64,000 nt of DNA from JBFMFR01 sp040752025. Lineage in GTDB: Bacteria; Chloroflexota; Anaerolineae; Anaerolineales; UBA4823. The stretch covers positions 1 to 64,000 of the forward strand of contig JBFMFR010000005.1 of NCBI GenBank assembly GCA_040752025.1, written 5' to 3'. Position numbers and translations under genes: made by a program. A model generated the notes under the pieces. That model saw only the letters and a list, made by a program, of their open reading frames with translations. It had not been told where the DNA came from and ran no database searches. Below are positions 1-7,374 of the stretch, one piece after another (position 1 is the stretch's first letter; every line of letters begins with the position of its first letter).

Positions 1-31
1 CCGCTGGCACCAGTTCTTTGATACAATTCCA

Positions 32-108
32 TTGACTGTCGGTCATATCGGTTGGGTATATTTGGTTGGTCATACCCATAACTTACTCAACCTATGGCCG
101 ACAGTCAA
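32..108. repeat. Imperfect inverted repeat, 16-nt arms
   Basis: Arms at 32-47 and 93-108 are complementary at 15 of 16 positions. Shorter pairs are nested inside them: GGTTG at 50-54 with CAACC at 88-92, and GGGTAT at 54-59 with ATACCC at 72-77. As RNA this would fold into a long interrupted stem just ahead of the ribosome binding site of the next gene. It could be an end of a small mobile element, a terminator of an unseen upstream gene or a leader structure; the sequence does not decide. Confidence 0.6.
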
Positions 109-151
109 GACTTTTCAGACAGGTTCTAAAGATATTTCAGGAGGAAAGCTA

Positions 152-1114
152 ATGAAGAATTTAGCGCGGACATTCGTATTCACCAGCACGGTACTTGTAC
201 TGCTAGCCTGCACATCAACATTACCAGTGGCAACACCAATCCTTAACTCAATACCTACGCAAGAGCCGTCGCCATCCTATACCAATACCACCACACACGC
301 CGCTTCCCCGCTGCCCAGCGACACTTCCACTCAAACACCTACTTTCACGCTTACACCATCGAATACACCTACCCCCACTGTCACGCCTACTCCCACAGAA
401 ACGCCAATACCCTCTTTTGCTTGGTCGACGAGTTTTGATTCGCTGGAGGGTGGATTATATAATGGCCAACTAAACCTTCACGGCAGGTATAGCATTGTTG
501 ATGATCCCGCTATGTCTGGAAGAGGAAAGGTTCTGAAATGTGAGGCTGCTCCAGACCTAGCCTATTTTGACCCCCAGTACACACCCGGTGGAAGATCAGT
601 AGTACGATCATATCCAACCATGTATATGCCCGCACGAACGGGCCCACACCTAATAGGATTAGATGTATATTTGAAGGATGACTTTTCCCCAAAAATCAGG
701 TCCACATCGGATGGCCCGCATCTGAGTCTGCTCGGAGATTTTTATGATACTGGTACATTTGGTTCTGGTTGGAATGTAGCGGCTACCGCAGATTTATACC
801 GAATGAGAGGGAAGTATTTTATCGCCCTATTTAATATCAAAGATTGGAAATCGCTACCGCTTCCCAACGCGCCATCATTTACATTCAACGAATGGCATAG
901 AATCGAAATTTTAGTGACTAGCCAAAGGGAGGTTATACTTTTCCAAGATGGGCAGATTGTTACTGTTGGCGAACTTGCGCCAGGAGTCCCCATAGCAACT
1001 GCTGGAGGTCATCCTGGACTATATGCACTTTCATCGGATAGCTCACATGAGGTCCCATTTAAATCTGGAACACTCTATAATGACAATTGGAGCATAATTG
1101 TCTGGCCACAATGA
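152..1114 (+). CDS. Secreted lipoprotein with ConA-like fold domain
   Basis: A 320-residue lipoprotein. The start at 152 is chosen because AGGAGG (139-144) lies just upstream and a signal peptide follows directly; the frame is open further upstream, back to base 2, but that part looks non-coding. The signal ends in the lipobox LLAC with Cys20 as lipidation site. Residues 25-95 are a Thr/Pro/Ser-rich linker typical of cell-surface proteins. The remaining 220 residues are beta-rich with motifs such as FNEWHRIEILV and FQDGQIV, like concanavalin A-type lectin/glucanase or polysaccharide-lyase-like domains. The substrate cannot be told. The gene is clearly more AT-rich than the genes after 3.7 kb, suggesting recent transfer. 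No function is established; glycan binding is an inference. Confidence 0.75.
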   Translation: MKNLARTFVFTSTVLVLLACTSTLPVATPILNSIPTQEPSPSYTNTTTHAASPLPSDTSTQTPTFTLTPSNTPTPTVTPTPTETPIPSFAWSTSFDSLEGGLYNGQLNLHGRYSIVDDPAMSGRGKVLKCEAAPDLAYFDPQYTPGGRSVVRSYPTMYMPARTGPHLIGLDVYLKDDFSPKIRSTSDGPHLSLLGDFYDTGTFGSGWNVAATADLYRMRGKYFIALFNIKDWKSLPLPNAPSFTFNEWHRIEILVTSQREVILFQDGQIVTVGELAPGVPIATAGGHPGLYALSSDSSHEVPFKSGTLYNDNWSIIVWPQ

Positions 1115-1360
1115 TAAAATCGTATACTTGTTTTGATTGGCTTTGCTTTAGGAGCAAAGGGCAAGCTAGCCTGCTTGTCCGGCCGAAACGATTCCATTGC
1201 GCTTTTCAACTCGGCTGATATGCACTGTTAGGAAGTCAAAGAAGTAGCCCTTATCTATCACAACTCAAAAGTGTTTATTATATCGGCATGCTCGCAGGAC
1301 AGTATCCACTTTCCACATCCCAGAACAGCGGGCGAAGAAACTCAGGCAACTGCAAACCTG
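1115..1360. other. Intergenic stretch without recognisable gene
   Basis: No supported coding region, RNA gene or clear hairpin is seen here. Short open frames on the plus strand that run past 1271 lack ribosome binding sites and resemble no protein. Confidence 0.5.
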
Positions 1361-1475
1361 TCATGCCTCCTCCACCTCCAGCCCCAACCACCAAAAAGCC
1401 AAATGCGGCTCAACCAGCGGACGTCCTCCCAAACCACAAAGTGCACCCGATCCTCTTATGCGCTGGGCGCAGGCC
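1361..1475 (-). pseudogene. Decayed copy of the DUF6922 gene
   Basis: Read on the minus strand, the end of this stretch encodes EPHLAFWWLGLEVEEA followed by a stop at 1361-1363. This aligns with EPHRSFWRLVLDLEDE, the C-terminus of the intact DUF6922 gene at 3047-3298. Upstream nucleotides also match (minus-strand GCGCATA... and CACTTTG blocks), but about 7 bases are missing, shifting the frame, and some 75 bases encoding the middle of the protein are gone. It is therefore a deleted, frameshifted paralog. It lies just downstream of the protease gene, as if an ancestral module had been duplicated. Confidence 0.75.
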
Positions 1476-1528
1476 GAGATGGCTCAGATGGGCAAGATCT
1501 ACTTCGATCAGGCAGCGAGGAACACGAG

Positions 1529-1924
1529 TCATTTAACCTTGCCTGTTGTCAGAAGCTGCGTCATGGCTGCCGGGCCATCCAGTAGAAGCCTTAGCCTGTT
1601 CAGAATGTTTCTACCCAGGATAATCTCATCACCCAATTCGTCTCCAACCACGTAGATACCCGGCAAAGTCTGGCCGCCCACTTCGATATCCAGTAGGTAG
1701 AGGACAGCCGGACGCCATTCGCCCCATTGGCTGCGCAGCATGGCTTCATCGACAAAAGCAGCATGAATTTGTTCCAGATAAGAGGCCGGGATTAAAGTAC
1801 CATCGGCGCCGGTATCGATGAACCCCGGCAGCGGCCCAACCTTCTGGCTTTCCCCAGGCAAGCTCAGAAACACTTCAATCACCGGGATCGGCGGCGTAGT
1901 TTGGCGGTTATAGGGGTATTTCAT
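1529..1924 (-). CDS. Retropepsin-like aspartyl protease domain protein
   Basis: A 131-residue soluble protein with the aspartic protease signature DTGAD at residues 37-41, preceded by hydrophobic GFI, and the second conserved element IILGRN near residues 98-103. This is the single-domain, dimer-forming retropepsin-like fold, such as clan AA proteases of bacteria. The start codon ATG at 1924 overlaps the stop of the upstream DUF5678 gene (ATGA), so the two are translationally coupled. In other bacteria such small proteases are often found beside small DNA-binding-like proteins, but their substrates are generally unknown. Being a protease is well supported; its role, perhaps in a toxin-antitoxin-like pair, is inference. 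Confidence 0.8.
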   Translation of the reverse strand: MKYPYNRQTTPPIPVIEVFLSLPGESQKVGPLPGFIDTGADGTLIPASYLEQIHAAFVDEAMLRSQWGEWRPAVLYLLDIEVGGQTLPGIYVVGDELGDEIILGRNILNRLRLLLDGPAAMTQLLTTGKVK

Positions 1925-2295
1925 GGCTCTGCGCCCCCCAGGCGTGGGCTGCGGAAGGTGAGCGTATTTTCGCCCCGTTCCGCCACCTGGCGGATCAACA
2001 CAGGCGTATCGCCATAGCGCGAACGAATCCTAAGGTACAGACCGCGCACATCCAGATCATGGTCAATCACCTGGCCCTGGTGAATGGCAACCGCCTGCCC
2101 GGCGTATTTTTCCATCAACTCACCGTGCATGGCCAGAAAAGCCTGGATTTCGTAGCGCAGTTTCTGCCGGCCCATATCTTCCACATATTTACCTACGGCC
2201 AGGCGCAAAAGCGCCTGGGGAGAGGTTTTTTGCTCCCGCGCCAGTTGTTCCAATTTCGAAACCAGATCAGGTTCATTCAAAACCAAATCGCTCAT
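1921..2295 (-). CDS. DUF5678 protein with ribbon-helix-helix-like N-terminus
   Basis: A 124-residue protein. The first 45 residues (DLVSKLEQLAREQKTSPQAL and following) look like a ribbon-helix-helix or antitoxin-type DNA-binding helix pair. Residues 55-115 match the DUF5678 pattern, a small beta-rich unit around YAGQAVAIHQGQVI and later GDTPVLIRQV. It is followed with a 4-base overlap by the aspartyl protease gene. The pairing of a RHH-DUF5678 protein with a retropepsin-like protease suggests a two-gene unit in which the first gene may regulate or be a substrate of the second. GGAGG lies 8 bases before the ATG. Confidence 0.75.
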   Translation of the reverse strand: MSDLVLNEPDLVSKLEQLAREQKTSPQALLRLAVGKYVEDMGRQKLRYEIQAFLAMHGELMEKYAGQAVAIHQGQVIDHDLDVRGLYLRIRSRYGDTPVLIRQVAERGENTLTFRSPRLGGAEP

Positions 2296-2331
2296 CTCTT
2301 GTACCTCCAGGCAGCAACCGCCTCACACAAT

Positions 2332-3054
2332 TCACAGGTTTAGCAACCGGTATCCGGCCAGCCTGTAATAGGTTATCAACAAATCCTCGATAAACAACCG
2401 GTCTCTCTCTTTATGATAATCGATGATTTGCAATTGGATGCCCCCAATTTTGAATTCTCCCGGTGAAAGGATTGCGAGGATTACCCGATAACCTTGCTCT
2501 TGAAAAGATACCAAATGCCGGCGGATTCGCTGGCTGGTCGCTGAATTTCCTGGCTCCAGGTAACCAGCTAAACGCTCCAGACAAAGTTGTTTGGTGGGTC
2601 CGATGTAGAGCGCTCCGGGTCGGGCCTGGTCTGGATCGACCACCTGCCAGCAGTAAATCGCCGGATGGTTGTAAGTTCGGCTCATAAAAATGGTAATCGG
2701 TGCCGGAAACTGGTAATGATCTCCTGGGCCGGAGAAAACAGGCTGCCACCGCGCCTTGAGCGTGAGAGCAATCGCAGATGGGGTGTCGAGAATTACTGGC
2801 GTGGTTTCCCGATTTGGGCGCGAATTTTCCCCTGGAATGAGCTCTAAACGTTTCAGCCTGGAGCGGATGGCGCTGGGCTGGCGCTGCAAAAACTGGGCGA
2901 TCTGTTCAACAGATTTTCCAGCCAGGTACTGCTGCTTGAGCAGCGCCTGATCATCTTGAGTCCAGGGTGTGTAAGCTCTGGGGTATACAGTGCGGATACG
3001 GGCCAGCCGGGCGCGGTAAAGCTCACTCATTGCAGATTCGATCCCTTCATTCAT
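2332..3054 (-). CDS. HTH / GIY-YIG nuclease-like protein
   Basis: 240 residues from the ATG at 3054; a second ATG at 3030 is possible. Residues 28-75 form an HTH of SANT/sigma-4 type (WTQDDQALL, then SVEQIAQFLQRQPSAIRSRL). Residues 130-235 carry the elements of a GIY-YIG endonuclease in the right order: AIY (132-134), YIG (150-152), Arg161 and Glu223 in FIEDLL. The key residues of the fold are thus present, with Ala for Gly in the first motif. It overlaps the stop of the DUF6922 gene by 8 bases, so both are probably co-expressed. It may be a mobile-element nuclease or a defence or DNA-processing enzyme. The nuclease call rests on motifs only. Confidence 0.6.
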   Translation of the reverse strand: MNEGIESAMSELYRARLARIRTVYPRAYTPWTQDDQALLKQQYLAGKSVEQIAQFLQRQPSAIRSRLKRLELIPGENSRPNRETTPVILDTPSAIALTLKARWQPVFSGPGDHYQFPAPITIFMSRTYNHPAIYCWQVVDPDQARPGALYIGPTKQLCLERLAGYLEPGNSATSQRIRRHLVSFQEQGYRVILAILSPGEFKIGGIQLQIIDYHKERDRLFIEDLLITYYRLAGYRLLNL

Positions 3055-3298
3055 CCTCCAGGTCCAGCACCAACCTCCAAAAAGACCGGTGCGGCTCCGC
3101 CAACGCCACCCCGCCCCACCGCCGCACCCACTCCCGGATGCGCTGCCGCGAGTAGCATCCAAACAACCAGCGAATCTCCTCCCGGTTGCCGAACTGCAAA
3201 GTGCGCTCGATGATCGTATGCGCCGAGCGCTCCACGTCCAACTGCTCCAGGTTGTACTCCTGGAAGAAAGGCCTCAGGCTGGCCGGCAGGCTGCTCAA
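3047..3298 (-). CDS. DUF6922 family small protein
   Basis: 83 residues, starting with TTG at 3298 after a GAGGTGAGG stretch. The pattern PASLRPFFQEYNLEQLDVER, followed by IIERTLQFG and a C-terminal FWRLVLDL, fits the DUF6922 family. Members of that family often sit in front of nucleotidyltransferase (AbiEii-like) toxin genes. No such gene follows here; instead the HTH/GIY-YIG gene does. It could be the antitoxin-like partner of that protein. A decayed second copy lies at about 1361-1475. Confidence 0.65.
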   Translation of the reverse strand: MSSLPASLRPFFQEYNLEQLDVERSAHTIIERTLQFGNREEIRWLFGCYSRQRIREWVRRWGGVALAEPHRSFWRLVLDLEDE

Positions 3299-3722
3299 AA
3301 CCTCACCTCGTCACGTGCTCCCAAACTGCCTCTTGCATAATTCGCCCATTTGTTCTAAAATTCATCTATCCGCTTCATCCGCTCGCCCCAGGCGCTTTGC
3401 CTTGCCTCCCGGCTTGCGAGCGCGTTGACCAGCAGATTTATCTTACCACGGAGATGCCCTCAATTTTGCCCAAGATTCACAACCTCAAGAATTGAACGCC
3501 CCCCTTCGTGTTCTTCGTGGTTCCTCTGGCACACAAATCGACCCTCACCACCCCTCCCCTGGAGTGACTGCAATCCAACCAACCCCCTCCTCTCCATTCT
3601 CTTCTCCGTGCCCTCCGTGTTTCTTCTCCGTGCTCTCCGTGTTAAAAACCCGCCCTCCCCAACACAGCCAGTGAATCCCCGCCAACACCCCGACTCGCCG
3701 CCCAAAACCTGCCCGCCTTAGG
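3299..3722. other. Intergenic region with dispersed repeat
   Basis: About 420 bases without a believable gene. It holds the C-rich repeat described separately. Open frames on both strands translate into strings such as NTEGTEK and NHEEHEG, which are familiar artefacts of this repeat family and not proteins. Confidence 0.7.
3498..3652. repeat. Dispersed CTCCGTG/TTCGTGG intergenic repeat
   Basis: Two parts are visible: TTCGTGTTCTTCGTGG near 3505-3520 and a run of CTCCGTG units (CTTCTCCGTGCCCTCCGTGT at 3601-3620, continuing to about 3642). Translated on the minus strand the region gives NTEGTEK and NHEEHEG, peptides that recur as spurious ORFs in Chloroflexota, Planctomycetota and Verrucomicrobia genomes. 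This is recognition from memory, not a database search. Confidence 0.65.
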
Positions 3723-3728
3723 TATAAT
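3723..3728 (+). promoter_or_regulatory. -10 box of a leaderless dinG promoter
   Basis: TATAAT ends 6 bases before the ATG at 3735, which places the transcription start on or next to the A of the start codon. There is no Shine-Dalgarno sequence and no good -35 box. Confidence 0.6.
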
Positions 3729-3734
3729 CTACGC

Positions 3735-6536
3735 ATGGATACCATCGTCGCCCTGGACCTCGAGACCACCGGCCTCGACCCCGAAAAAGACGCCATCATC
3801 GAAATCGGCGCCGTACGCTTCAACGACCGCCGCGTCGAAGGCGAGTGGAGCACCCTGATCCACCCCGGGCGGCGCATCCCGCCCTTCATCACCCAGCTCA
3901 CCGGCATCAGCGACCAGATGGTGCTGCGCGCCCCGCCCATCCAGGACGTGCTCGCCGACCTGGAGAACTTCGTCGGCAACGCCCCCATCCTGGGCCACAA
4001 CGTGCGCTTCGACCTGAGCTTCCTGCGCCGCCACGGCCTGTTCACCCGCAACGTCGCCCTGGATTCCTACGAGATGGCCGCCGTGCTGCTGCCCACCGCC
4101 GGGCGCTACGGCCTGGGCGCCCTGGCGCAGGCCTTGAACGTGCCCCTGCCCGCCACCCACCGCGCCCTGGACGATGCCCAGGCCACGCGCGGCGTTTTCC
4201 TGCGCCTGTACGAAGAAGCCCTCGAGCGCCTGCCCCTGCCCCTGTTAGCCGAGATCGTCCGCCTGGGCGACGGGGTGGAATGGGGCGGCTACTGGCCCCT
4301 GCGCCTGGCCCTGCGCGCCCGCTCGCGCCAGGTTGTCTCGGCCGACTCCGTGCGCCACGCCTACAGCGGCCCCCTGTTCGAAGACGACTACGGCCGCCCG
4401 GCCCCGCCCTTGCAGCCCGTGGGCGAGCCCCTGCCCCTGGATATGGAAGAAGTTTCTGCGTTGCTCGAGCCCGGCGGCGCTTTCGCCCGCCACTTCCCGC
4501 AGTTCGAGCACCGCACCCAGCAGGTCGCCATGCTCCAGTCCGTGGTCGAAGCCCTCTCCGAAGGCCGCCACCTGCTGGTCGAAGCCGGCACCGGCACCGG
4601 CAAGAGCATCGCCTACCTGATCCCGGCTGCCCTGTGGGCCATTCAAAACGAGCGCCGCGTGGTCATCTCCACCAACACCATCAACCTGCAAGACCAGTTG
4701 ATCAACAAAGACATCCCCGACCTGCGCGCCGCCCTGGGCATCGACCTGCGCGCCGCCGTGCTCAAGGGCCGCAGCAACTACCTGTGCCCGCGCCGCCTGG
4801 AGAGCCTGCGCCGTCACGGCCCGGCCAACGTCGACGAGCTGCGCGTCCTGGCCAAAGTGCTCGTCTGGCTGCAAGGCACCCACACCGGTGACCGCGCCGA
4901 GCTCAACATCCACGGCCCGGCCGAGCGCAGCGTGTGGGCGCGCCTCTCCGCCGAAGACGAAGCCTGCACCAGCGAAAACTGCGTCAAGCGCACCGGCGGC
5001 GCCTGCCCGGCCTACCGCGCCCGCCAGGCTGCCCAATCTGCCCACATCCTGATCGTCAACCACGCCCTGCTGCTGGCCGACGTCGCCACCGGCAACCGCG
5101 TCCTGCCCGAATACGAATACCTGATCATCGACGAGGGCCACCACCTGGAAGACGCCACTACCAACGCCCTCAGCTACCACGTCACCCTGGCCGAAGTCGA
5201 GCGCGCCCTGGCCCAGCTCGGCGGGCCCGGCTCTGGCGCGCTGGGCTGGACGCTGGCTGCCACCCAGGAGCTGCTCGAACCGGCCGAGTTCGCCGCCCTC
5301 AACCACCTGGTGCAGGGCCTCACCGACCTGGCCTTCCGCTTCCAGAACCTGGCCCGCCAGTTCTTCTTCAGCATCGACCACTTCTTGCAAGAGCAGCGCG
5401 AAGGCCGCCAGGTGGGAGCTTACGCCCACCAGGAGCGCATCGTCGACGCCACCCGCACCCAGCCCGCCTGGGGCGATGTCGAGCTGGCCTGGGACGAAGC
5501 CCAGCACACTTTACAGCCCATGAACGAGATGCTCGCCCGCCTGGCCCAGGGCGTGGCCGAAATCCAGGAGGCGATGAGCGAGGAAGACGAGGAGCTCTAC
5601 AGCGGCCTGGCTAACCTCTACCGCCAGTTCAGCGAGCTGCACGACAACCTCAACGCCCTGGTCTTCGAGCCCTCCGCCGAGCAGATCTACTGGGCCGAGA
5701 TGCAATCCAACGCCTACCAGCCCTCCCTACACGCCGCCCCCTTGCACATCGGCCCGCTGATGGAGCGCCACCTGTGGCACGAAAAGACCAGCGTCATCCT
5801 CACCTCGGCCACCCTGACCACCGCCGGCGAGTTCGACTACCTGCGCGGCCGCCTGAACGCCGCCGACGCCTACGAGCTGGCCCTGGGCTCGCCCTTCGAT
5901 TTCGAGACCGCCGCCCTGCTCTACGTGGTCAACGACATCCCCGAGCCCAACGACCGCAGCGGCCACCAGCGCGCCCTGGAGAACGGCCTGACGCGCCTGT
6001 GCCGCGCCACCGGCGGGCGCACCCTGGCCCTGTTCACCTCTTACGACCAGCTCAAGCGTGTCTCCCAGGCCATCTCCCCCCAGTTGGCCCGCGACGACAT
6101 CCTGGTCTACGAGCAGGGCGAAGGCGCTTCGGCTCACAGCCTGCTGGAGACCTTCCGCAGCAGCGAGCGCGCCGTGCTGCTCGGCACGCGCGCCTTCTGG
6201 GAGGGCGTGGACGTCCCCGGCCAGGCGCTCTCCGTGCTGGCCATCGCCAAGCTGCCCTTCGACGTGCCCTCCGACCCCGTCATCGCCGCCCGCTCCGAGA
6301 CCTTCGAAGACCCCTTCTACCAGTATTCCTTGCCCGAGGCCATCCTGCGCTTCCGCCAGGGCTTCGGACGCCTGATCCGCACCCAGTACGACCGCGGCGT
6401 GGTGGCCATCTTCGACCGCCGCATCCTCACCAAGCGCTACGGCAAGCTCTTCCTGGACTCGCTGCCCCCCTGCACTGTGCGCCAGGGCCCCCTGGGCGAT
6501 CTGCCGCACCAGGCCGCCCAATGGCTGAACCTGTAA
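3735..6536 (+). CDS. dinG: DnaQ-like exonuclease / DinG-type helicase fusion
   Basis: 933 residues. Residues 1-165 are a DEDDh 3'-5' exonuclease (VALDLETTG with Asp8 and Glu10; later HRALDDA). The rest is an XPD/DinG superfamily 2 helicase: Walker A in EAGTGTGKS (283-291), DEGH box at 466-469, and the C-terminal motif RQGFGRLIR. Cys351, Cys411, Cys416 and Cys424 are spaced like the [4Fe-4S] cluster ligands of DinG/XPD. The architecture equals the long DinG of Bacillus-type bacteria. It should unwind DNA or R-loops during repair. The gene is very GC-rich; the many long open frames on the other strand are shadows. The start is fixed by the domain and by a TATAAT 6 bases upstream. The SDR gene follows after 7 bases. 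Confidence 0.93.
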   Translation: MDTIVALDLETTGLDPEKDAIIEIGAVRFNDRRVEGEWSTLIHPGRRIPPFITQLTGISDQMVLRAPPIQDVLADLENFVGNAPILGHNVRFDLSFLRRHGLFTRNVALDSYEMAAVLLPTAGRYGLGALAQALNVPLPATHRALDDAQATRGVFLRLYEEALERLPLPLLAEIVRLGDGVEWGGYWPLRLALRARSRQVVSADSVRHAYSGPLFEDDYGRPAPPLQPVGEPLPLDMEEVSALLEPGGAFARHFPQFEHRTQQVAMLQSVVEALSEGRHLLVEAGTGTGKSIAYLIPAALWAIQNERRVVISTNTINLQDQLINKDIPDLRAALGIDLRAAVLKGRSNYLCPRRLESLRRHGPANVDELRVLAKVLVWLQGTHTGDRAELNIHGPAERSVWARLSAEDEACTSENCVKRTGGACPAYRARQAAQSAHILIVNHALLLADVATGNRVLPEYEYLIIDEGHHLEDATTNALSYHVTLAEVERALAQLGGPGSGALGWTLAATQELLEPAEFAALNHLVQGLTDLAFRFQNLARQFFFSIDHFLQEQREGRQVGAYAHQERIVDATRTQPAWGDVELAWDEAQHTLQPMNEMLARLAQGVAEIQEAMSEEDEELYSGLANLYRQFSELHDNLNALVFEPSAEQIYWAEMQSNAYQPSLHAAPLHIGPLMERHLWHEKTSVILTSATLTTAGEFDYLRGRLNAADAYELALGSPFDFETAALLYVVNDIPEPNDRSGHQRALENGLTRLCRATGGRTLALFTSYDQLKRVSQAISPQLARDDILVYEQGEGASAHSLLETFRSSERAVLLGTRAFWEGVDVPGQALSVLAIAKLPFDVPSDPVIAARSETFEDPFYQYSLPEAILRFRQGFGRLIRTQYDRGVVAIFDRRILTKRYGKLFLDSLPPCTVRQGPLGDLPHQAAQWLNL

Positions 6537-6543
6537 GGCATCC

Positions 6544-7296
6544 ATGAAGCTGGAGCACAAAGTAGCCCTGGTCACCGGCGGCACTTCCGGCATCGGCCAG
6601 GCAGTCGTTGAGTTGTTCGTCCGGGAAGGCGCCCAGGTGGCCTTCACCGGGCGGCGCGCTGAGCTGGGCGAACAGCTTGCCAGGGAGACGGGCGCGCACT
6701 ATATCCAGGCCGACCACCGCCGCCCAGACGACTGCGACCGCGCCGTCCAGGCTACCCTGGCCCGCTTCGAGCGCATCGACGTGCTCTTCAACAACGCCGG
6801 CATCGTCACCCGCGGCCGCGCCGAGACCACCACGGAGCAGGATTGGCAGGACACCCTCGGCCTCAACGTCACCGCCGTCTGGCGCATGAGCCGCCTGGTC
6901 CTCCCCATCCTGCGCGCCCAGGGCGGCGGCGTCATCGTCAACAACGCCTCCGATTGGGGCCTGGTTGGGGCGCGTGACGCCCTGGCCTACAGCACCTCCA
7001 AGGGCGCGGTGATCCAGATGACCCGCAGCATGGCCCTGGACCACGCCCACGAGGGCATCCGCGTCAACGCCGTCTGCCCCGGCGATACCTTCGTCGAGCG
7101 CTGGCTGCAAGATGGCTTCTTCCGCGGCTCCGGCGCCGTCGACGAGGCTGCCGCCCGCCACGCCGAGGGCATCCCCCTCGGGCGCGTCGCCCACGCCAGC
7201 GAGATCGCCCGCGCTGTGCTCTTCCTGGCCTGCGACGATTCCAGCTTCATGACCGGCGCTGCCCTGGTTGTAGATGGTGGCAACACTGCTCAATAA
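6544..7296 (+). CDS. SDR family NAD(P)-dependent oxidoreductase
   Basis: 250 residues, the usual length of a classical short-chain dehydrogenase. TGGTSGIGQ (11-19) binds the dinucleotide, NNAG lies at 83-86, and the active-site Tyr149 and Lys153 are in YSTSK, with an upstream Ser in NNASDWG. The C-terminal part has the usual FMTGAALVVDGG. The substrate cannot be read from the sequence. It starts 7 bases after dinG and is followed by a strong hairpin at 7321-7355, so it ends the two-gene unit. Confidence 0.88.
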   Translation: MKLEHKVALVTGGTSGIGQAVVELFVREGAQVAFTGRRAELGEQLARETGAHYIQADHRRPDDCDRAVQATLARFERIDVLFNNAGIVTRGRAETTTEQDWQDTLGLNVTAVWRMSRLVLPILRAQGGGVIVNNASDWGLVGARDALAYSTSKGAVIQMTRSMALDHAHEGIRVNAVCPGDTFVERWLQDGFFRGSGAVDEAAARHAEGIPLGRVAHASEIARAVLFLACDDSSFMTGAALVVDGGNTAQ

Positions 7297-7320
7297 ACGC
7301 CCCAGCCGCAGACGGACGCA

Positions 7321-7355
7321 AAATCCCCGGAGCTTTGATCCTGCTCCGGGGATTT
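7321..7355. terminator. Hairpin terminator between convergent genes
   Basis: Perfect 13-bp stem: AAATCCCCGGAGC at 7321-7333 and GCTCCGGGGATTT at 7343-7355. It lies between the SDR gene and the convergent LiaF-like gene and could serve both directions. Confidence 0.85.
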
Positions 7356-7374
7356 GTGTACGCTATCCAGTCGT

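Noticed and set aside
1271..1655. Three overlapping plus-strand frames
   Set aside because: They are opposite the decayed DUF6922 copy and the protease gene and lack start signals.
3460..4051. Minus-strand frames giving NTEGTEK/NHEEHEG peptides
   Set aside because: Known type of artefact from dispersed repeats; no start signals.
4245..5507. 420-codon open frame antisense to dinG, and similar long frames up to 7.3 kb on the other strand
   Set aside because: Low-complexity Gly/Ala/Val/Asp-rich translations caused by high GC in the third codon position of dinG and the SDR gene; no RBS or domain.
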